Origin: a virus | Length of the DNA: 23,436 bases | IMG/VR virus record: IMGVR_UViG_3300031566_007875 | Coordinates: 1 to 23,436 of that record | Reading direction: 5' to 3' (one strand) | Part shown: piece after piece, positions 13,333 to 21,429 of the stretch | How the letters are laid out: every line of letters begins with the position of its first letter | How positions within the stretch are numbered: the stretch's first letter is position 1 | Made by a program: the position numbers and the translations under genes | The notes under the pieces: generated by a model | Seen by the model: only the letters and a program-made list of their open reading frames with translations | What the model was told of the DNA's origin: nothing | Databases searched by the model: none

Positions 13333-14060
13333 CGACAATTTTACAGGTTTATAAAAGACCTGGATATTTACAAGAACAACTCGAAGCAGTTGCGAATCAG
13401 ACTATCAAATCAGATAAGATCATTATTGTTCATAATGAAGGAGACATAGATTTTAACTATCCAAATAATGTTCAATTGGTTTATGCAAATCCGAATTTAA
13501 AATTTCACTTGAGATATGCAGTTGGTTTGCTAGCAGACACTGAATATCTTTCTTTTTTTGATGACGATAGTATACCACAACCGAGATGGACAGAGAACTG
13601 TATTAACACTATTGCAAAACACGACTGTATATGTGTCACAAATGGCAGAATTGTAGACAGGAAAAATAAAAGACAATACGGACCAGGCTGGAGCAACCCA
13701 TCTGACACTGAAATTGAAGTCGATTTTGGTGGTCATGCTCTTTTTTTGAGAAAGAAAAATCTTAAATATATGTTTTATGATGATATTATCGAATATAATA
13801 ATGGAGAAGACATACAACTTAGTGCAAATGCACAAATTTTTGGAAAAATACCAACATTTGTACCACCTCACCCGAAATCGAACAGAGAACTTTGGGGTTC
13901 TGATCCAGAAAAAGCAATGAAATATGGTTGTGACTCTGTTTCTTCGTGGATAGTTAACAAAACACATAATCAAGAACGTTTTAAACTCTTCGATGAGTAT
14001 GTTAAGAGGGGCTGGAAGCTAATTCTTGAGAATACTACTCACAGAATAACGATTATTTAG
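13320..14060 (+). CDS. family 2-like GT-A glycosyltransferase
   Basis: A 246-residue protein beginning ITTILQVYKRPGYLQEQLEAV, the usual GT2 opening, followed by QTIKSDKIIIVHNEG. FFDDDSIPQPRW (79-90) contains the metal-binding acidic triad, and YNNGEDIQLSANAQIFG (159-175) is the catalytic-acid region ('gEDi.ls'). The position of the DGG-like stretch VDFGGHALFLRK (134-145) also fits. It overlaps the zinc-ribbon gene by 13 bases. A gap of 133 bases with a stem-loop follows. Confidence 0.82.
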   Translation: MEKITTILQVYKRPGYLQEQLEAVANQTIKSDKIIIVHNEGDIDFNYPNNVQLVYANPNLKFHLRYAVGLLADTEYLSFFDDDSIPQPRWTENCINTIAKHDCICVTNGRIVDRKNKRQYGPGWSNPSDTEIEVDFGGHALFLRKKNLKYMFYDDIIEYNNGEDIQLSANAQIFGKIPTFVPPHPKSNRELWGSDPEKAMKYGCDSVSSWIVNKTHNQERFKLFDEYVKRGWKLILENTTHRITII

Positions 14061-14117
14061 AGGAATACATGTATAAAAAGGTATATTATATTAGATTTTA
14101 GCAAAAAATGTCTTAGA

Positions 14118-14155
14118 AGTCATTCTAGAGTGATAAGAAATGATCTAAAATGACT
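14118..14155 (+). other. stem-loop before the radical SAM gene
   Basis: AGTCATTCTAGA (14118-14129) pairs with TCTAAAATGACT (14144-14155) at 11 of 12 positions around a 14-base loop. TGACT (14151-14155) can alternatively pair with AGTCA at 14163-14167. No T-run follows. It sits in the only sizeable gap (14061-14193) of the glycan block. Confidence 0.5.
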
Positions 14156-14193
14156 ATTATACAGTCAAAAATAGTATAAAGTATCAAAAAAGT

Positions 14194-15357
14194 ATGTATA
14201 TTGAAGAATCTAATAAAAAATATGAAAAAAGACAAAAAAATAAAGAAAATAGACCCAATGTTTATCAATATTTTGAACAACTTGAAAAACATCTAGGAGG
14301 TGATTTAAAAAAGATATTTAATGGAAAGATAGTTTATCCCAGACAGTTAGAATTGCATCTTCCAACTGATCATAAAAAACCCTGCGTCTTTAATTGTTTC
14401 TATTGTGCTGGCAAACGTTTTCAAAAAGACTTAGGCGATTTTGAAATGAATGCTTTAGAATTGTTAAGAAAATTAGATGGTCGTATACCTTATGTTATCT
14501 ATGGTGGAAGTTATACAGAACCACTGCTAAATCCGTATTTTATGGCTTTTTTAGCAATGACAAAAAAGACGGGCAGTCATTTTGGTATTCATACGAATGG
14601 TTCTATGCTTAAGCGTTTAGAGGAAACTCAAGGTTGGCTTACTGTGCTATCTGAAATTGCAGAAGATAAAGTAGATTATCTTTCGATAAGTTTAGATGCT
14701 GGTTCGACTGAAAGTCATTGCAAAATAAAAGGTGTAAAACATGATTGGTATAGCGAAATTATAGAAGGAATAAAAATGGCAGTAAAAGCATCAAAGGGTA
14801 AGAAAGGACCAGCAGTAAGAGTCTGTTATTTATTAAATGAATTTAATTCTTCAGAAAAAGAGATAGCAAACATCGTAAAAACAATGAAAGATATTGGAGT
14901 TGATTCTTTACGGTTTTCAATTCCCTTTGCGCCCTATGCACAAGACTTTGATGTAGTTAGACAATATAAACAGAATGTAGAAGACAAAAACGACTATTCG
15001 TATTATAAAAAAGTGGAACCATATTTATCTAAAAGTCAGAATGAGAAACCATTCATTTTTTATATCTCACCAGAATTTCAAAACATAGAGCTTTTCAATT
15101 TTAAACAATGCATTTATGGGTATTATCAAATATGCTGGGGAGCAGATGGATATGTTTATCGTTGCACTACTATTTCTACTCCTACTTTTAAAGAACTCCG
15201 ACTTGGAAAGATAACAGATGATTTAGAAAAGTTTAATCAGATGATATTAAAGAATCAAGATCCAACTTTTAATTGTAATAAATGTTTTTCTATAAAAGGT
15301 AGGTGCAATAGAATGGGATTAGAAATAAATAAAAAATGGAAAGAATTAAATGAATAA
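14194..15357 (+). CDS. radical SAM enzyme with SPASM-like C-terminus
   Basis: A 387-residue protein. CVFNCFYC (64-71) is the CxxxCxxC motif that binds the [4Fe-4S] cluster used to cleave S-adenosylmethionine. GGSYTEPLL (104-112) corresponds to the 'GGEP' motif, HTNGS (133-137) to the next strand, and YLSISLDAG (162-170) to the SAM-contacting strand. Six C-terminal cysteines (306, 314, 324, 361, 364, 371) are arranged like a SPASM or twitch domain that holds auxiliary clusters. Set among sugar genes, it may oxidise, epimerise or otherwise alter a sugar or its nucleotide carrier; peptide modification is the main alternative. It ends 3 bases before a methyltransferase gene. Confidence 0.82.
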   Translation: MYIEESNKKYEKRQKNKENRPNVYQYFEQLEKHLGGDLKKIFNGKIVYPRQLELHLPTDHKKPCVFNCFYCAGKRFQKDLGDFEMNALELLRKLDGRIPYVIYGGSYTEPLLNPYFMAFLAMTKKTGSHFGIHTNGSMLKRLEETQGWLTVLSEIAEDKVDYLSISLDAGSTESHCKIKGVKHDWYSEIIEGIKMAVKASKGKKGPAVRVCYLLNEFNSSEKEIANIVKTMKDIGVDSLRFSIPFAPYAQDFDVVRQYKQNVEDKNDYSYYKKVEPYLSKSQNEKPFIFYISPEFQNIELFNFKQCIYGYYQICWGADGYVYRCTTISTPTFKELRLGKITDDLEKFNQMILKNQDPTFNCNKCFSIKGRCNRMGLEINKKWKELNE

Positions 15358-15360
15358 AAA

Positions 15361-15933
15361 ATGAATTATTCTTCATCAGATTTTGTAGACAAGATGCTCA
15401 TATCTAACCCTAATCGTTATTGTGACAAATGGACAGTTGATAGAAATAAAGAAATACTTAATTTTGTAAAAGATATTAAATTCAATAATATTTTTGAATT
15501 TGCTGGAGGTACTGGAACATTGGCTAAAATGTTTTTAATCTCACACGCAGAGATCGAATCGTATATTTTTAGTGATTTCAGCCCAATAGCTTGTAAATTA
15601 GCAAAAGAATACTTAAAAGAATTTGATAATATCAGAGTGAATCTCTATGATATGACTAAAGATTTGGATAATATTCTCTGGAAGAATTTTGATTTAATCG
15701 TATGCACTTCTATGGAGCATTTTCCAAAAGATCTCGATCTCAAAATTCTAAAACATGTTCAGAAAGGCACTTATATATTATTTGGAATGTCAACTTTTCG
15801 GGAATGCACACACCAGCATGTTTATCCAAATATCGAATATGTCATCGTTCGTTTCAAAGATATTATCGATATAGAAAATATATCTTATAGTAATAAAAAA
15901 CGTCAAATATTATTATATGGCAAATCAATCTAA
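15361..15933 (+). CDS. class I SAM-dependent methyltransferase
   Basis: A 190-residue protein. IFEFAGGTGTLAKMF (44-58) is motif I for SAM binding, SDFSP (71-75) provides the acidic residue at the end of strand 2, and DLIVCTSMEHFPKD (111-124) is the strand-4 region. The short length suggests a bare Rossmann-like catalytic domain. It follows the radical SAM gene by 3 bases and may act on the same substrate. The acceptor is unknown. Confidence 0.75.
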   Translation: MNYSSSDFVDKMLISNPNRYCDKWTVDRNKEILNFVKDIKFNNIFEFAGGTGTLAKMFLISHAEIESYIFSDFSPIACKLAKEYLKEFDNIRVNLYDMTKDLDNILWKNFDLIVCTSMEHFPKDLDLKILKHVQKGTYILFGMSTFRECTHQHVYPNIEYVIVRFKDIIDIENISYSNKKRQILLYGKSI

Positions 15934-15936
15934 AAT

Positions 15937-16896
15937 ATGAATGGTCTAATACTAATACCAGATACTTATGCTCATATTTACAATTCTATAGGTCGGTATT
16001 TGAATTTTTTTGAATTATTGAAGAATAGGCTGGGTTTTAAGATACTGTTATGTCAAGATTGCAAAATCGATTCACCCGAAATACAGAAAGCAGATGTCGT
16101 AATAGTTTTTAAAAGTCCAGAAAAAGGACGTTTGTCTTTGATGGAAAGCATGAGTAAGTTGCCAAAATCAAAGAAATTGATTGTATACTTTACAGATCTG
16201 CATGGTGGTAGTAGTGATACAGGAAATCCTAAATCTAATATTCCATTTAGAAATAAGATGATAAAAATGTTGGATCGAGCTGATAAGATTCTGTGCCCAT
16301 ATGATTACTTTTTCAGAAAACATTGGTCACAATATGAAGACAAATATGAATTTTTCCCTCAATTTATTACGCCTTTAAGATATTTCAATAGTTTGAAAAT
16401 AAATGATAAACCGATTATGAAGTGTCTTTTGACGGGTGCTCTTTATCCACCCTATTATCCATTGAGAATTTTAATAGATCAACAAAAAAGTCAATATGTA
16501 GAGACATTAGTACATCCAGGATATGCTGCTAGAGAAGGCACAGAGATAAAGGTTGGAGAAGACTATGTCAAAGAATTACATAAATATTTTTGCGGAGTAG
16601 CGACACCTAGTATTTTAGATTATATCGTAGCAAAATATTTCGAAATTCCAGCTACTGGTTCTTTATTATTAGCAAAACACTCTCCCGATTTAGATAAAAT
16701 TGGGTTTATAGAAAATAAACATTACATCAAAATAGATAAAGATAATTTTTTTACAATATTAAGTGACGTTTTAGAAAATCCCAGAAAATATAAAAACGTC
16801 AGAGAAGAAGGTAGAAAATTTGTCTTTGAAAATCATACTGACGAGAATAGGTTTAATCAATTAAAACAAATCATAGAAGAATTATGTATAACATAG
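15937..16896 (+). CDS. GT-B glycosyltransferase, CgeB-like
   Basis: A 319-residue protein. Two Rossmann-like halves are visible: LILIPDTYAHIYNSIGRY near the start, ADVVIVFKSPEKG and KLIVYFTDLHGG in the N-domain, and MKCLLTGALYPPYYPLR (161-177) followed by SILDYIVAKYFEIPATGSLL (225-244), GFIENKHYIKID and a closing helix (REEGRKFVFENHT) in the C-domain. The C-terminal block is the sugar-nucleotide site of CgeB-type enzymes, where '..k.fEipa.G.lll' is typical. The last 13 bases overlap the oxidoreductase gene. Confidence 0.75.
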   Translation: MNGLILIPDTYAHIYNSIGRYLNFFELLKNRLGFKILLCQDCKIDSPEIQKADVVIVFKSPEKGRLSLMESMSKLPKSKKLIVYFTDLHGGSSDTGNPKSNIPFRNKMIKMLDRADKILCPYDYFFRKHWSQYEDKYEFFPQFITPLRYFNSLKINDKPIMKCLLTGALYPPYYPLRILIDQQKSQYVETLVHPGYAAREGTEIKVGEDYVKELHKYFCGVATPSILDYIVAKYFEIPATGSLLLAKHSPDLDKIGFIENKHYIKIDKDNFFTILSDVLENPRKYKNVREEGRKFVFENHTDENRFNQLKQIIEELCIT

Positions 16897-17765
16897 CTTT
16901 GATCGGAGTTGGATATTGGGGTTCTAAATTAAAAAAATATATTGAGAACAACTCAAATTTTAATTTGAAATATGTATGTGATGTTAATTCTGACTTAAAC
17001 GAAGTTTGGAATGATAAAAATATAACTGCTGTTGTAGTAGCAACGCCTAATGCAACTCATTATGAAATCGTTAAATCAGCTTTATTGAGTGGAAAGAATG
17101 TTTTGTCAGAAAAACCATTGGCGTTAAAAACTAAAGAATGCAAAGATCTTAAAAAGATTGCTTCTGATAAAAACTTAGTGATTTTGACAGAATATACGTA
17201 TACTTTTTCTAAAGCATTAAATAAAGCAAAAGAATTAGTTGAAAAAGGCGAAATTGGGCAAATATTGGGAATAGAAATGGCAGTGAGACATCTTGGAAGA
17301 TTTGGTGGAGGAAGTGTTTATTGGCTTTTGGGTTCACATATGTTGTCTGTTTTGGATATGTTTATCTCGTTAGAAAAACTTTCTTTTAAAAAGACAGATT
17401 TAGTCGTTTCTGATGGCCAGGTTGAAACAGGTGTTATCTCTTTTGATGGTGAGATATCAGGTCAGATTTTTCTTAGTCTTAATTATCCAGAAAAGGAAAC
17501 ACGGATAACGATATATGGTGAGAACGGAACAATTGTGTACATTCCATCTTCTTTATTATCTTTGTATGTTGAAAAATACAAAAAACTGAAATGGTCTACT
17601 GAGTTGCCACGTGAGCGTGCAGAGTTTCATATCGATGAGAAAAATAATTTGAAATATGCAATTGAACGTTTTTATAATGTTTTAGAGAGACTGAATGAAG
17701 ACAATATTGATAGAGCAATATCGATAACTAAAATACTTGAAAATATTAATAAAAAATGGATATAA
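16884..17765 (+). CDS. Gfo/Idh/MocA-type NAD(P)-dependent sugar oxidoreductase
   Basis: A 293-residue protein. IALIGVGYWGSK (4-15) is the dinucleotide-binding GxGxxG loop, VVVATPNATHYEIVKSAL (50-67) and VLSEKPLA (73-80, with the family's EKP motif) follow in order, and GSHMLSVLDMF (150-160) supplies the active-site histidine region. Relatives include WlbA-like UDP-sugar 3-dehydrogenases and inositol dehydrogenases, so oxidation at a ring carbon of a nucleotide sugar is the best guess. It is slightly shorter than many relatives (about 320-360 residues). It overlaps its neighbours on both sides (13 and 10 bases). Confidence 0.85.
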   Translation: MYNIALIGVGYWGSKLKKYIENNSNFNLKYVCDVNSDLNEVWNDKNITAVVVATPNATHYEIVKSALLSGKNVLSEKPLALKTKECKDLKKIASDKNLVILTEYTYTFSKALNKAKELVEKGEIGQILGIEMAVRHLGRFGGGSVYWLLGSHMLSVLDMFISLEKLSFKKTDLVVSDGQVETGVISFDGEISGQIFLSLNYPEKETRITIYGENGTIVYIPSSLLSLYVEKYKKLKWSTELPRERAEFHIDEKNNLKYAIERFYNVLERLNEDNIDRAISITKILENINKKWI

Positions 17766-18466
17766 AAGATTTTGCAACTTTAACAGTATCATATAACGAT
17801 GAAAAACACATAGGCGGGATGCTTAAAGGCGTTGAAGATTTGCATAATCTAGTTATCATCAGCAAACCGTGGAGAGGGGAACATATAAGATTTGATAAAT
17901 CAAGAGAAATTGCTGAACGAATGAATGCTGAAGTCATCTATCAAGATTTTGTAAGCGAAAAGGACGAAAGAAATTTTGGAATGGAATATTTGGAAAAGAG
18001 CGGTTTTAAGCATATTTTTATTATAGACACTGATGAATATTATAAAAAAGAAGATATTTACAAAATGATGAAATATGTTGAAGAACATCCGTCTGATTCT
18101 TGCAGAAATAATAATGACAAAGTCTATTGGAAGTCTTGGAAACATCATTTTCAACATCGTTCATGTATTAGTTATATGAAAGCAAGTAGTAGATTTTCTG
18201 GAAAAAGAACTCCAAAAGAAAAAACCACTCATGGTTTTCCAGCAGAAATCGAAATGCATCATTTTACTTTTGAAAGAACTGAAGAGGAAATGTTAGAAAA
18301 AGCAGAAACACGAGAGTATTTAGTGCTGACTAAAACGTGGATAGAAAAATATTGGAAAAATTGGCAACCCGGAGAAAATTATAAAGATTTTAAAATTATA
18401 CGGACAGTAAATATACCAGAAGAGATTTTAGGAAGATATATTAAATCAATTAATTTGTTGTATTAA
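17756..18466 (+). CDS. GT-A glycosyltransferase (GT2-like)
   Basis: A 236-residue protein. ATLTVSYNDEKHIGGML (7-23) is the usual opening of a GT-A domain, the region 64-84 (DFVSEKDERNFGMEYLE) resembles the 'qa.aRN.g.' segment, and IIDTDEYYKK (89-98) carries the DxD metal-binding motif. The C-terminal half is rich in His, Lys and Trp and lacks a membrane segment. Donor and acceptor are unknown. It overlaps the oxidoreductase gene by 10 bases and ends 1 base before the next start codon. Confidence 0.75.
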   Translation: MDIKDFATLTVSYNDEKHIGGMLKGVEDLHNLVIISKPWRGEHIRFDKSREIAERMNAEVIYQDFVSEKDERNFGMEYLEKSGFKHIFIIDTDEYYKKEDIYKMMKYVEEHPSDSCRNNNDKVYWKSWKHHFQHRSCISYMKASSRFSGKRTPKEKTTHGFPAEIEMHHFTFERTEEEMLEKAETREYLVLTKTWIEKYWKNWQPGENYKDFKIIRTVNIPEEILGRYIKSINLLY

Positions 18467-18467
18467 G

Positions 18468-19460
18468 ATGAATAGACATATTTATTCGGGTGAATATCAA
18501 GATATAGAAATAAACGGCGAACTTTTGATAAAAGGAAAACGAAGTTGTTCAGATCGTTGGGAAATACTCAAAAAACATATTAAACCAAACTCAACTGTCA
18601 TTGACATTGGTTCGTATCATGGTTATTTCGGAATAAAAATAGCTAGAGAAATTGAAAATACGATGATATTATCTATTGAATCAAATCCGACGTGGGTAAC
18701 GGAACAAGCTCAAATAGTCGAATCAAACAATCTGTCTAATATTGTTGTTAGTAAACATCATTTTTCTCTAGATGATTTAAAATGGTTAGATAATGTTGTC
18801 GAAGGCATAGATTATTTTATGATGTTTTCAGTTTTGGAATATTTTCCAGTATGTTCAATCGAAGAAATCATAAAACATATTAGTAGAATAAGTCCAAAAT
18901 TTATTGTAGAATTTCCAAACAAAGAAGAAACTAAAGCAGCAGGATATGGTGCGATCCAGAAATTTTCTCCTTTTATAGAATATTTAAAAAAATATTTTGA
19001 AAATGTACAAATTATAGGTAAAGCTATTGCTACGACTGACCATAGTATGACTCGCAACATTTATCTTGCTGAAAATAAATATCTAGAACGACACGGTTTG
19101 AAAAGTAGTAAAGATCATTTTAAAAGCCGAGACCACAAATTGATTTATAAAGACGACAAATGGGTAATGAAAGAAGTTGATATTCAAAATAGAGAATGGA
19201 TTACTGGTTTTAACCTTCATAATCTTTTGAAATTTAATATTATATACCCGAAACAACAGTGGTTTTTAGATAACGCGCGTATAAAATATCAAGAAATATT
19301 TGATAAATATAAGGAAATTTCTGATATTTCATTAAAGAATATTTTGTATACTTCTAAAGGATTAGAAATAATTGATTATCTAGAAGTTAAAAATATCAAA
19401 ACACAAGATGCTTTCGACGAGCATTTTAAAAAATTTGTTGTTAATTCAATAAGAACATGA
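18468..19460 (+). CDS. methyltransferase with extra C-terminal domain
   Basis: A 330-residue protein. VIDIGSYHGYFGIKIAR (44-60) is motif I of a class I methyltransferase, LSIESNP (68-74) carries the acidic residue binding the SAM ribose, and FMMFSVLEYFP fits strand 4. The fold should end near residue 200. A further 130 residues (from about 205) contain aromatic and basic segments of unknown role; in related proteins such tails recognise a sugar or lipid-linked acceptor. It ends with TGA, overlapping the next start codon by 4 bases. Confidence 0.72.
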   Translation: MNRHIYSGEYQDIEINGELLIKGKRSCSDRWEILKKHIKPNSTVIDIGSYHGYFGIKIAREIENTMILSIESNPTWVTEQAQIVESNNLSNIVVSKHHFSLDDLKWLDNVVEGIDYFMMFSVLEYFPVCSIEEIIKHISRISPKFIVEFPNKEETKAAGYGAIQKFSPFIEYLKKYFENVQIIGKAIATTDHSMTRNIYLAENKYLERHGLKSSKDHFKSRDHKLIYKDDKWVMKEVDIQNREWITGFNLHNLLKFNIIYPKQQWFLDNARIKYQEIFDKYKEISDISLKNILYTSKGLEIIDYLEVKNIKTQDAFDEHFKKFVVNSIRT

Positions 19461-20116
19461 TCACTCTTGCTAAACTTAAACATTTAAAAGATAAGAAGTT
19501 TCAACGATTGCATAAAGAAGTTGCCGAATATCATACAAAAGTTGTTTATATGTATGATTGGTCACGCCAGTGGGAATACCCTTGGGTTTTGCAAAACGTG
19601 CCTTTCAAGAAAAAAGATATAGTATTAGATGCGGGTGGCGGAACATGTCATTTTCCTTCTTTAGTAGCAAGACGAGTGGAAAAAGTTATTGTTGGAGATA
19701 TATATCGAGAAAGAATTTTTAAACCAGAAGCTAGCAACGTTGAATTTTTAACTTTGAACGTGTTGAATTTCAAGACTGATAAGAAATATGATATAGTTTT
19801 GTGTCTTAGTGTTTTAGAACATGTTGATAATTACTTCGAAGCAATAAAAAATCTGACAGAGTCTGTTAAAAAAGACGGTTATCTAGTAATAACGTTAGAT
19901 TTATTTTTAGATGACTTCAAAAATTGTAAAAAGAAAGATATTCCCAAAATATTAGAATTATTTAAAGATTTTGATCTTGGAAAAGTTGATTTATCTGAAG
20001 ATGATTTATATCAAAAGACGACTTTGCAAGAAATGAAATTAGATTTGCCAAATCTTTATAGTCGAAATTATAAAAATAGAACTTCATTAGGAATTATTAT
20101 TAAAAAACATGAATAA
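19457..20116 (+). CDS. class I SAM-dependent methyltransferase
   Basis: A 219-residue protein. DIVLDAGGGTCHFPSLVA (54-71) is motif I, VIVGDIYRE (78-86) holds the acidic residue of strand 2, and DIVLCLSVLEHVDNYFEAI (112-130) is the strand-4 region typical of methyltransferase 11/12-type enzymes. The N-terminal helices (1-50) are aromatic and basic. Start and stop overlap the genes on both sides, so it belongs to one operon. Target not predictable; a sugar hydroxyl is the natural guess from context. Confidence 0.78.
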   Translation: MITLAKLKHLKDKKFQRLHKEVAEYHTKVVYMYDWSRQWEYPWVLQNVPFKKKDIVLDAGGGTCHFPSLVARRVEKVIVGDIYRERIFKPEASNVEFLTLNVLNFKTDKKYDIVLCLSVLEHVDNYFEAIKNLTESVKKDGYLVITLDLFLDDFKNCKKKDIPKILELFKDFDLGKVDLSEDDLYQKTTLQEMKLDLPNLYSRNYKNRTSLGIIIKKHE

Positions 20117-20678
20117 AAAGATAATAGTAATATCATACGATGATTTATGGGAAGGAAATGATAAATGGGTTGTTTTTGAAAAATTCTACGCAAAATTTCC
20201 AAAGTATAAAGTTACTTTTTTTGTAAATCCCGGTCAGTGTTCTCCAGAATTTTTGAAAAAAATTAAAAAACCGTGGACAGAATTAGTTTATCATGCAGAA
20301 AATCATACGGGTAGTCACATGAAATGGTCAAAAGAAGAATCTAAAGAAAAATTATTGAAATATTATGACAAACATGGCTTCGTTAAGGGTTTTAAAGGGC
20401 CTGGTTGGAGACTTTCACAAAATATTATTGACGCATGTAAAGAATTAGGATTCTGGATTGCTTCTATTTCGACTATACCTGTAGAGATTGACAAAAAATT
20501 TTATACTTATTATAAAAAAGGAGAAGGTTTAAGTCATTTACCGAATTATTCACAATATTATGGTCATATACAAAGTCATAATTTTAATGAAAATTTAAAA
20601 GAACTTGAAGAACATTGTAATGAATGTGATCCAGAGTTTAGATTTGTTTCTGAAATGCTAAATATACCTTTAAGATGA
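20109..20678 (+). CDS. NodB-like polysaccharide deacetylase
   Basis: A 189-residue protein. IVISYDDLWEG (6-16) has the paired Asp of motif 1 (catalytic base and metal ligand), YHAENHTGSHMKWS (61-74) has the HxxxH-type metal-binding histidines of motif 2, and FKGPGWRLSQNIIDACKELGF (95-115) is motif 3 leading into the usual 'a...lGy' helix. It should remove an N- or O-acetyl group from a sugar. Without a signal peptide it would act in the cytoplasm, on a nucleotide sugar or a lipid-linked sugar. Shorter than most family members. It begins 8 bases inside the preceding methyltransferase gene. Confidence 0.72.
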   Translation: MNKKIIVISYDDLWEGNDKWVVFEKFYAKFPKYKVTFFVNPGQCSPEFLKKIKKPWTELVYHAENHTGSHMKWSKEESKEKLLKYYDKHGFVKGFKGPGWRLSQNIIDACKELGFWIASISTIPVEIDKKFYTYYKKGEGLSHLPNYSQYYGHIQSHNFNENLKELEEHCNECDPEFRFVSEMLNIPLR

Positions 20679-20682
20679 TAAA

Positions 20683-21429
20683 ATGAAAAACTTCATTCAT
20701 ATAATTTATAGTAATTTTATTAAAAAACCGACAAAATATGAACCTGATTTATTTTGGTCATATCGGTTGAAAATTTTTGAACATTATACTATTAAAAGTC
20801 TGATAGGTCAAACAAATAAAAATTTTTGTTTTTTAATGTATCTGACACATCATTTTCCTGATAAATATTATAATGAGCTAGAACGTATATTAAAAGAGTC
20901 TAGAATTAACTATTTTATATCATATCTAGAGAAAAAAGATGAAAAGAAAGATATGTTTAAGGGAATAGAAAAAACGAAATATGTATATGTTACTCGTATA
21001 GATTCAGATGATTTATTTCATAAAGAAGTCGTAGAAGAAATACAACAACATGATTTTAGTTGGCGTCGTGCATTGATATACCAGTATGGTTATTGTTTTG
21101 ACTGTGTCAATAAACGAATGAGATATCATTATGTACCCTGCCCACCTTTTTCAACTATAATATATCCAACTGAGATTTATATAGACAAAGATCCGTCTAG
21201 AATTTCAAAATATGTAAATACTATCTCTGGACATGATCAATTATTACGAAGTATGAATTCATTGCCTCTTTCAAAATATAAATATATCGTTCTTTGTCAT
21301 AAAATGAATGATTCTACTTATTATACAGAAAGGAAAGAAGAACATCTTAAAACAATCGATAAAAAGTTGCATAATAATATATTACTAGATTTTAACATAA
21401 GTACGAAGACATATGAAAAAATTGTATGA
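20683..21429 (+). CDS. glycosyltransferase of the rhamnosyltransferase-like type
   Basis: A 248-residue protein. LFWSYRLKIFEHYTIKSL (23-40) followed by QTNKNFCFLMYLT (43-55) resembles the 'R...f..yTl.Sl..Qt...f....' start of putative rhamnosyltransferases, and VTRIDSDDLFHKE (103-115) is the acidic metal-binding motif. The late SGHDQLLRS segment would carry the catalytic region. Four bases separate it from the deacetylase gene, and its 3' end overlaps the fused methyltransferase-glycosyltransferase gene by 17 bases. Confidence 0.68.
   Translation: MKNFIHIIYSNFIKKPTKYEPDLFWSYRLKIFEHYTIKSLIGQTNKNFCFLMYLTHHFPDKYYNELERILKESRINYFISYLEKKDEKKDMFKGIEKTKYVYVTRIDSDDLFHKEVVEEIQQHDFSWRRALIYQYGYCFDCVNKRMRYHYVPCPPFSTIIYPTEIYIDKDPSRISKYVNTISGHDQLLRSMNSLPLSKYKYIVLCHKMNDSTYYTERKEEHLKTIDKKLHNNILLDFNISTKTYEKIV

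Noticed and set aside
13530-13973. Minus-strand frame of 147 codons
   Set aside because: It lies wholly opposite a well-supported GT2 gene, has no family features and no promoter element.
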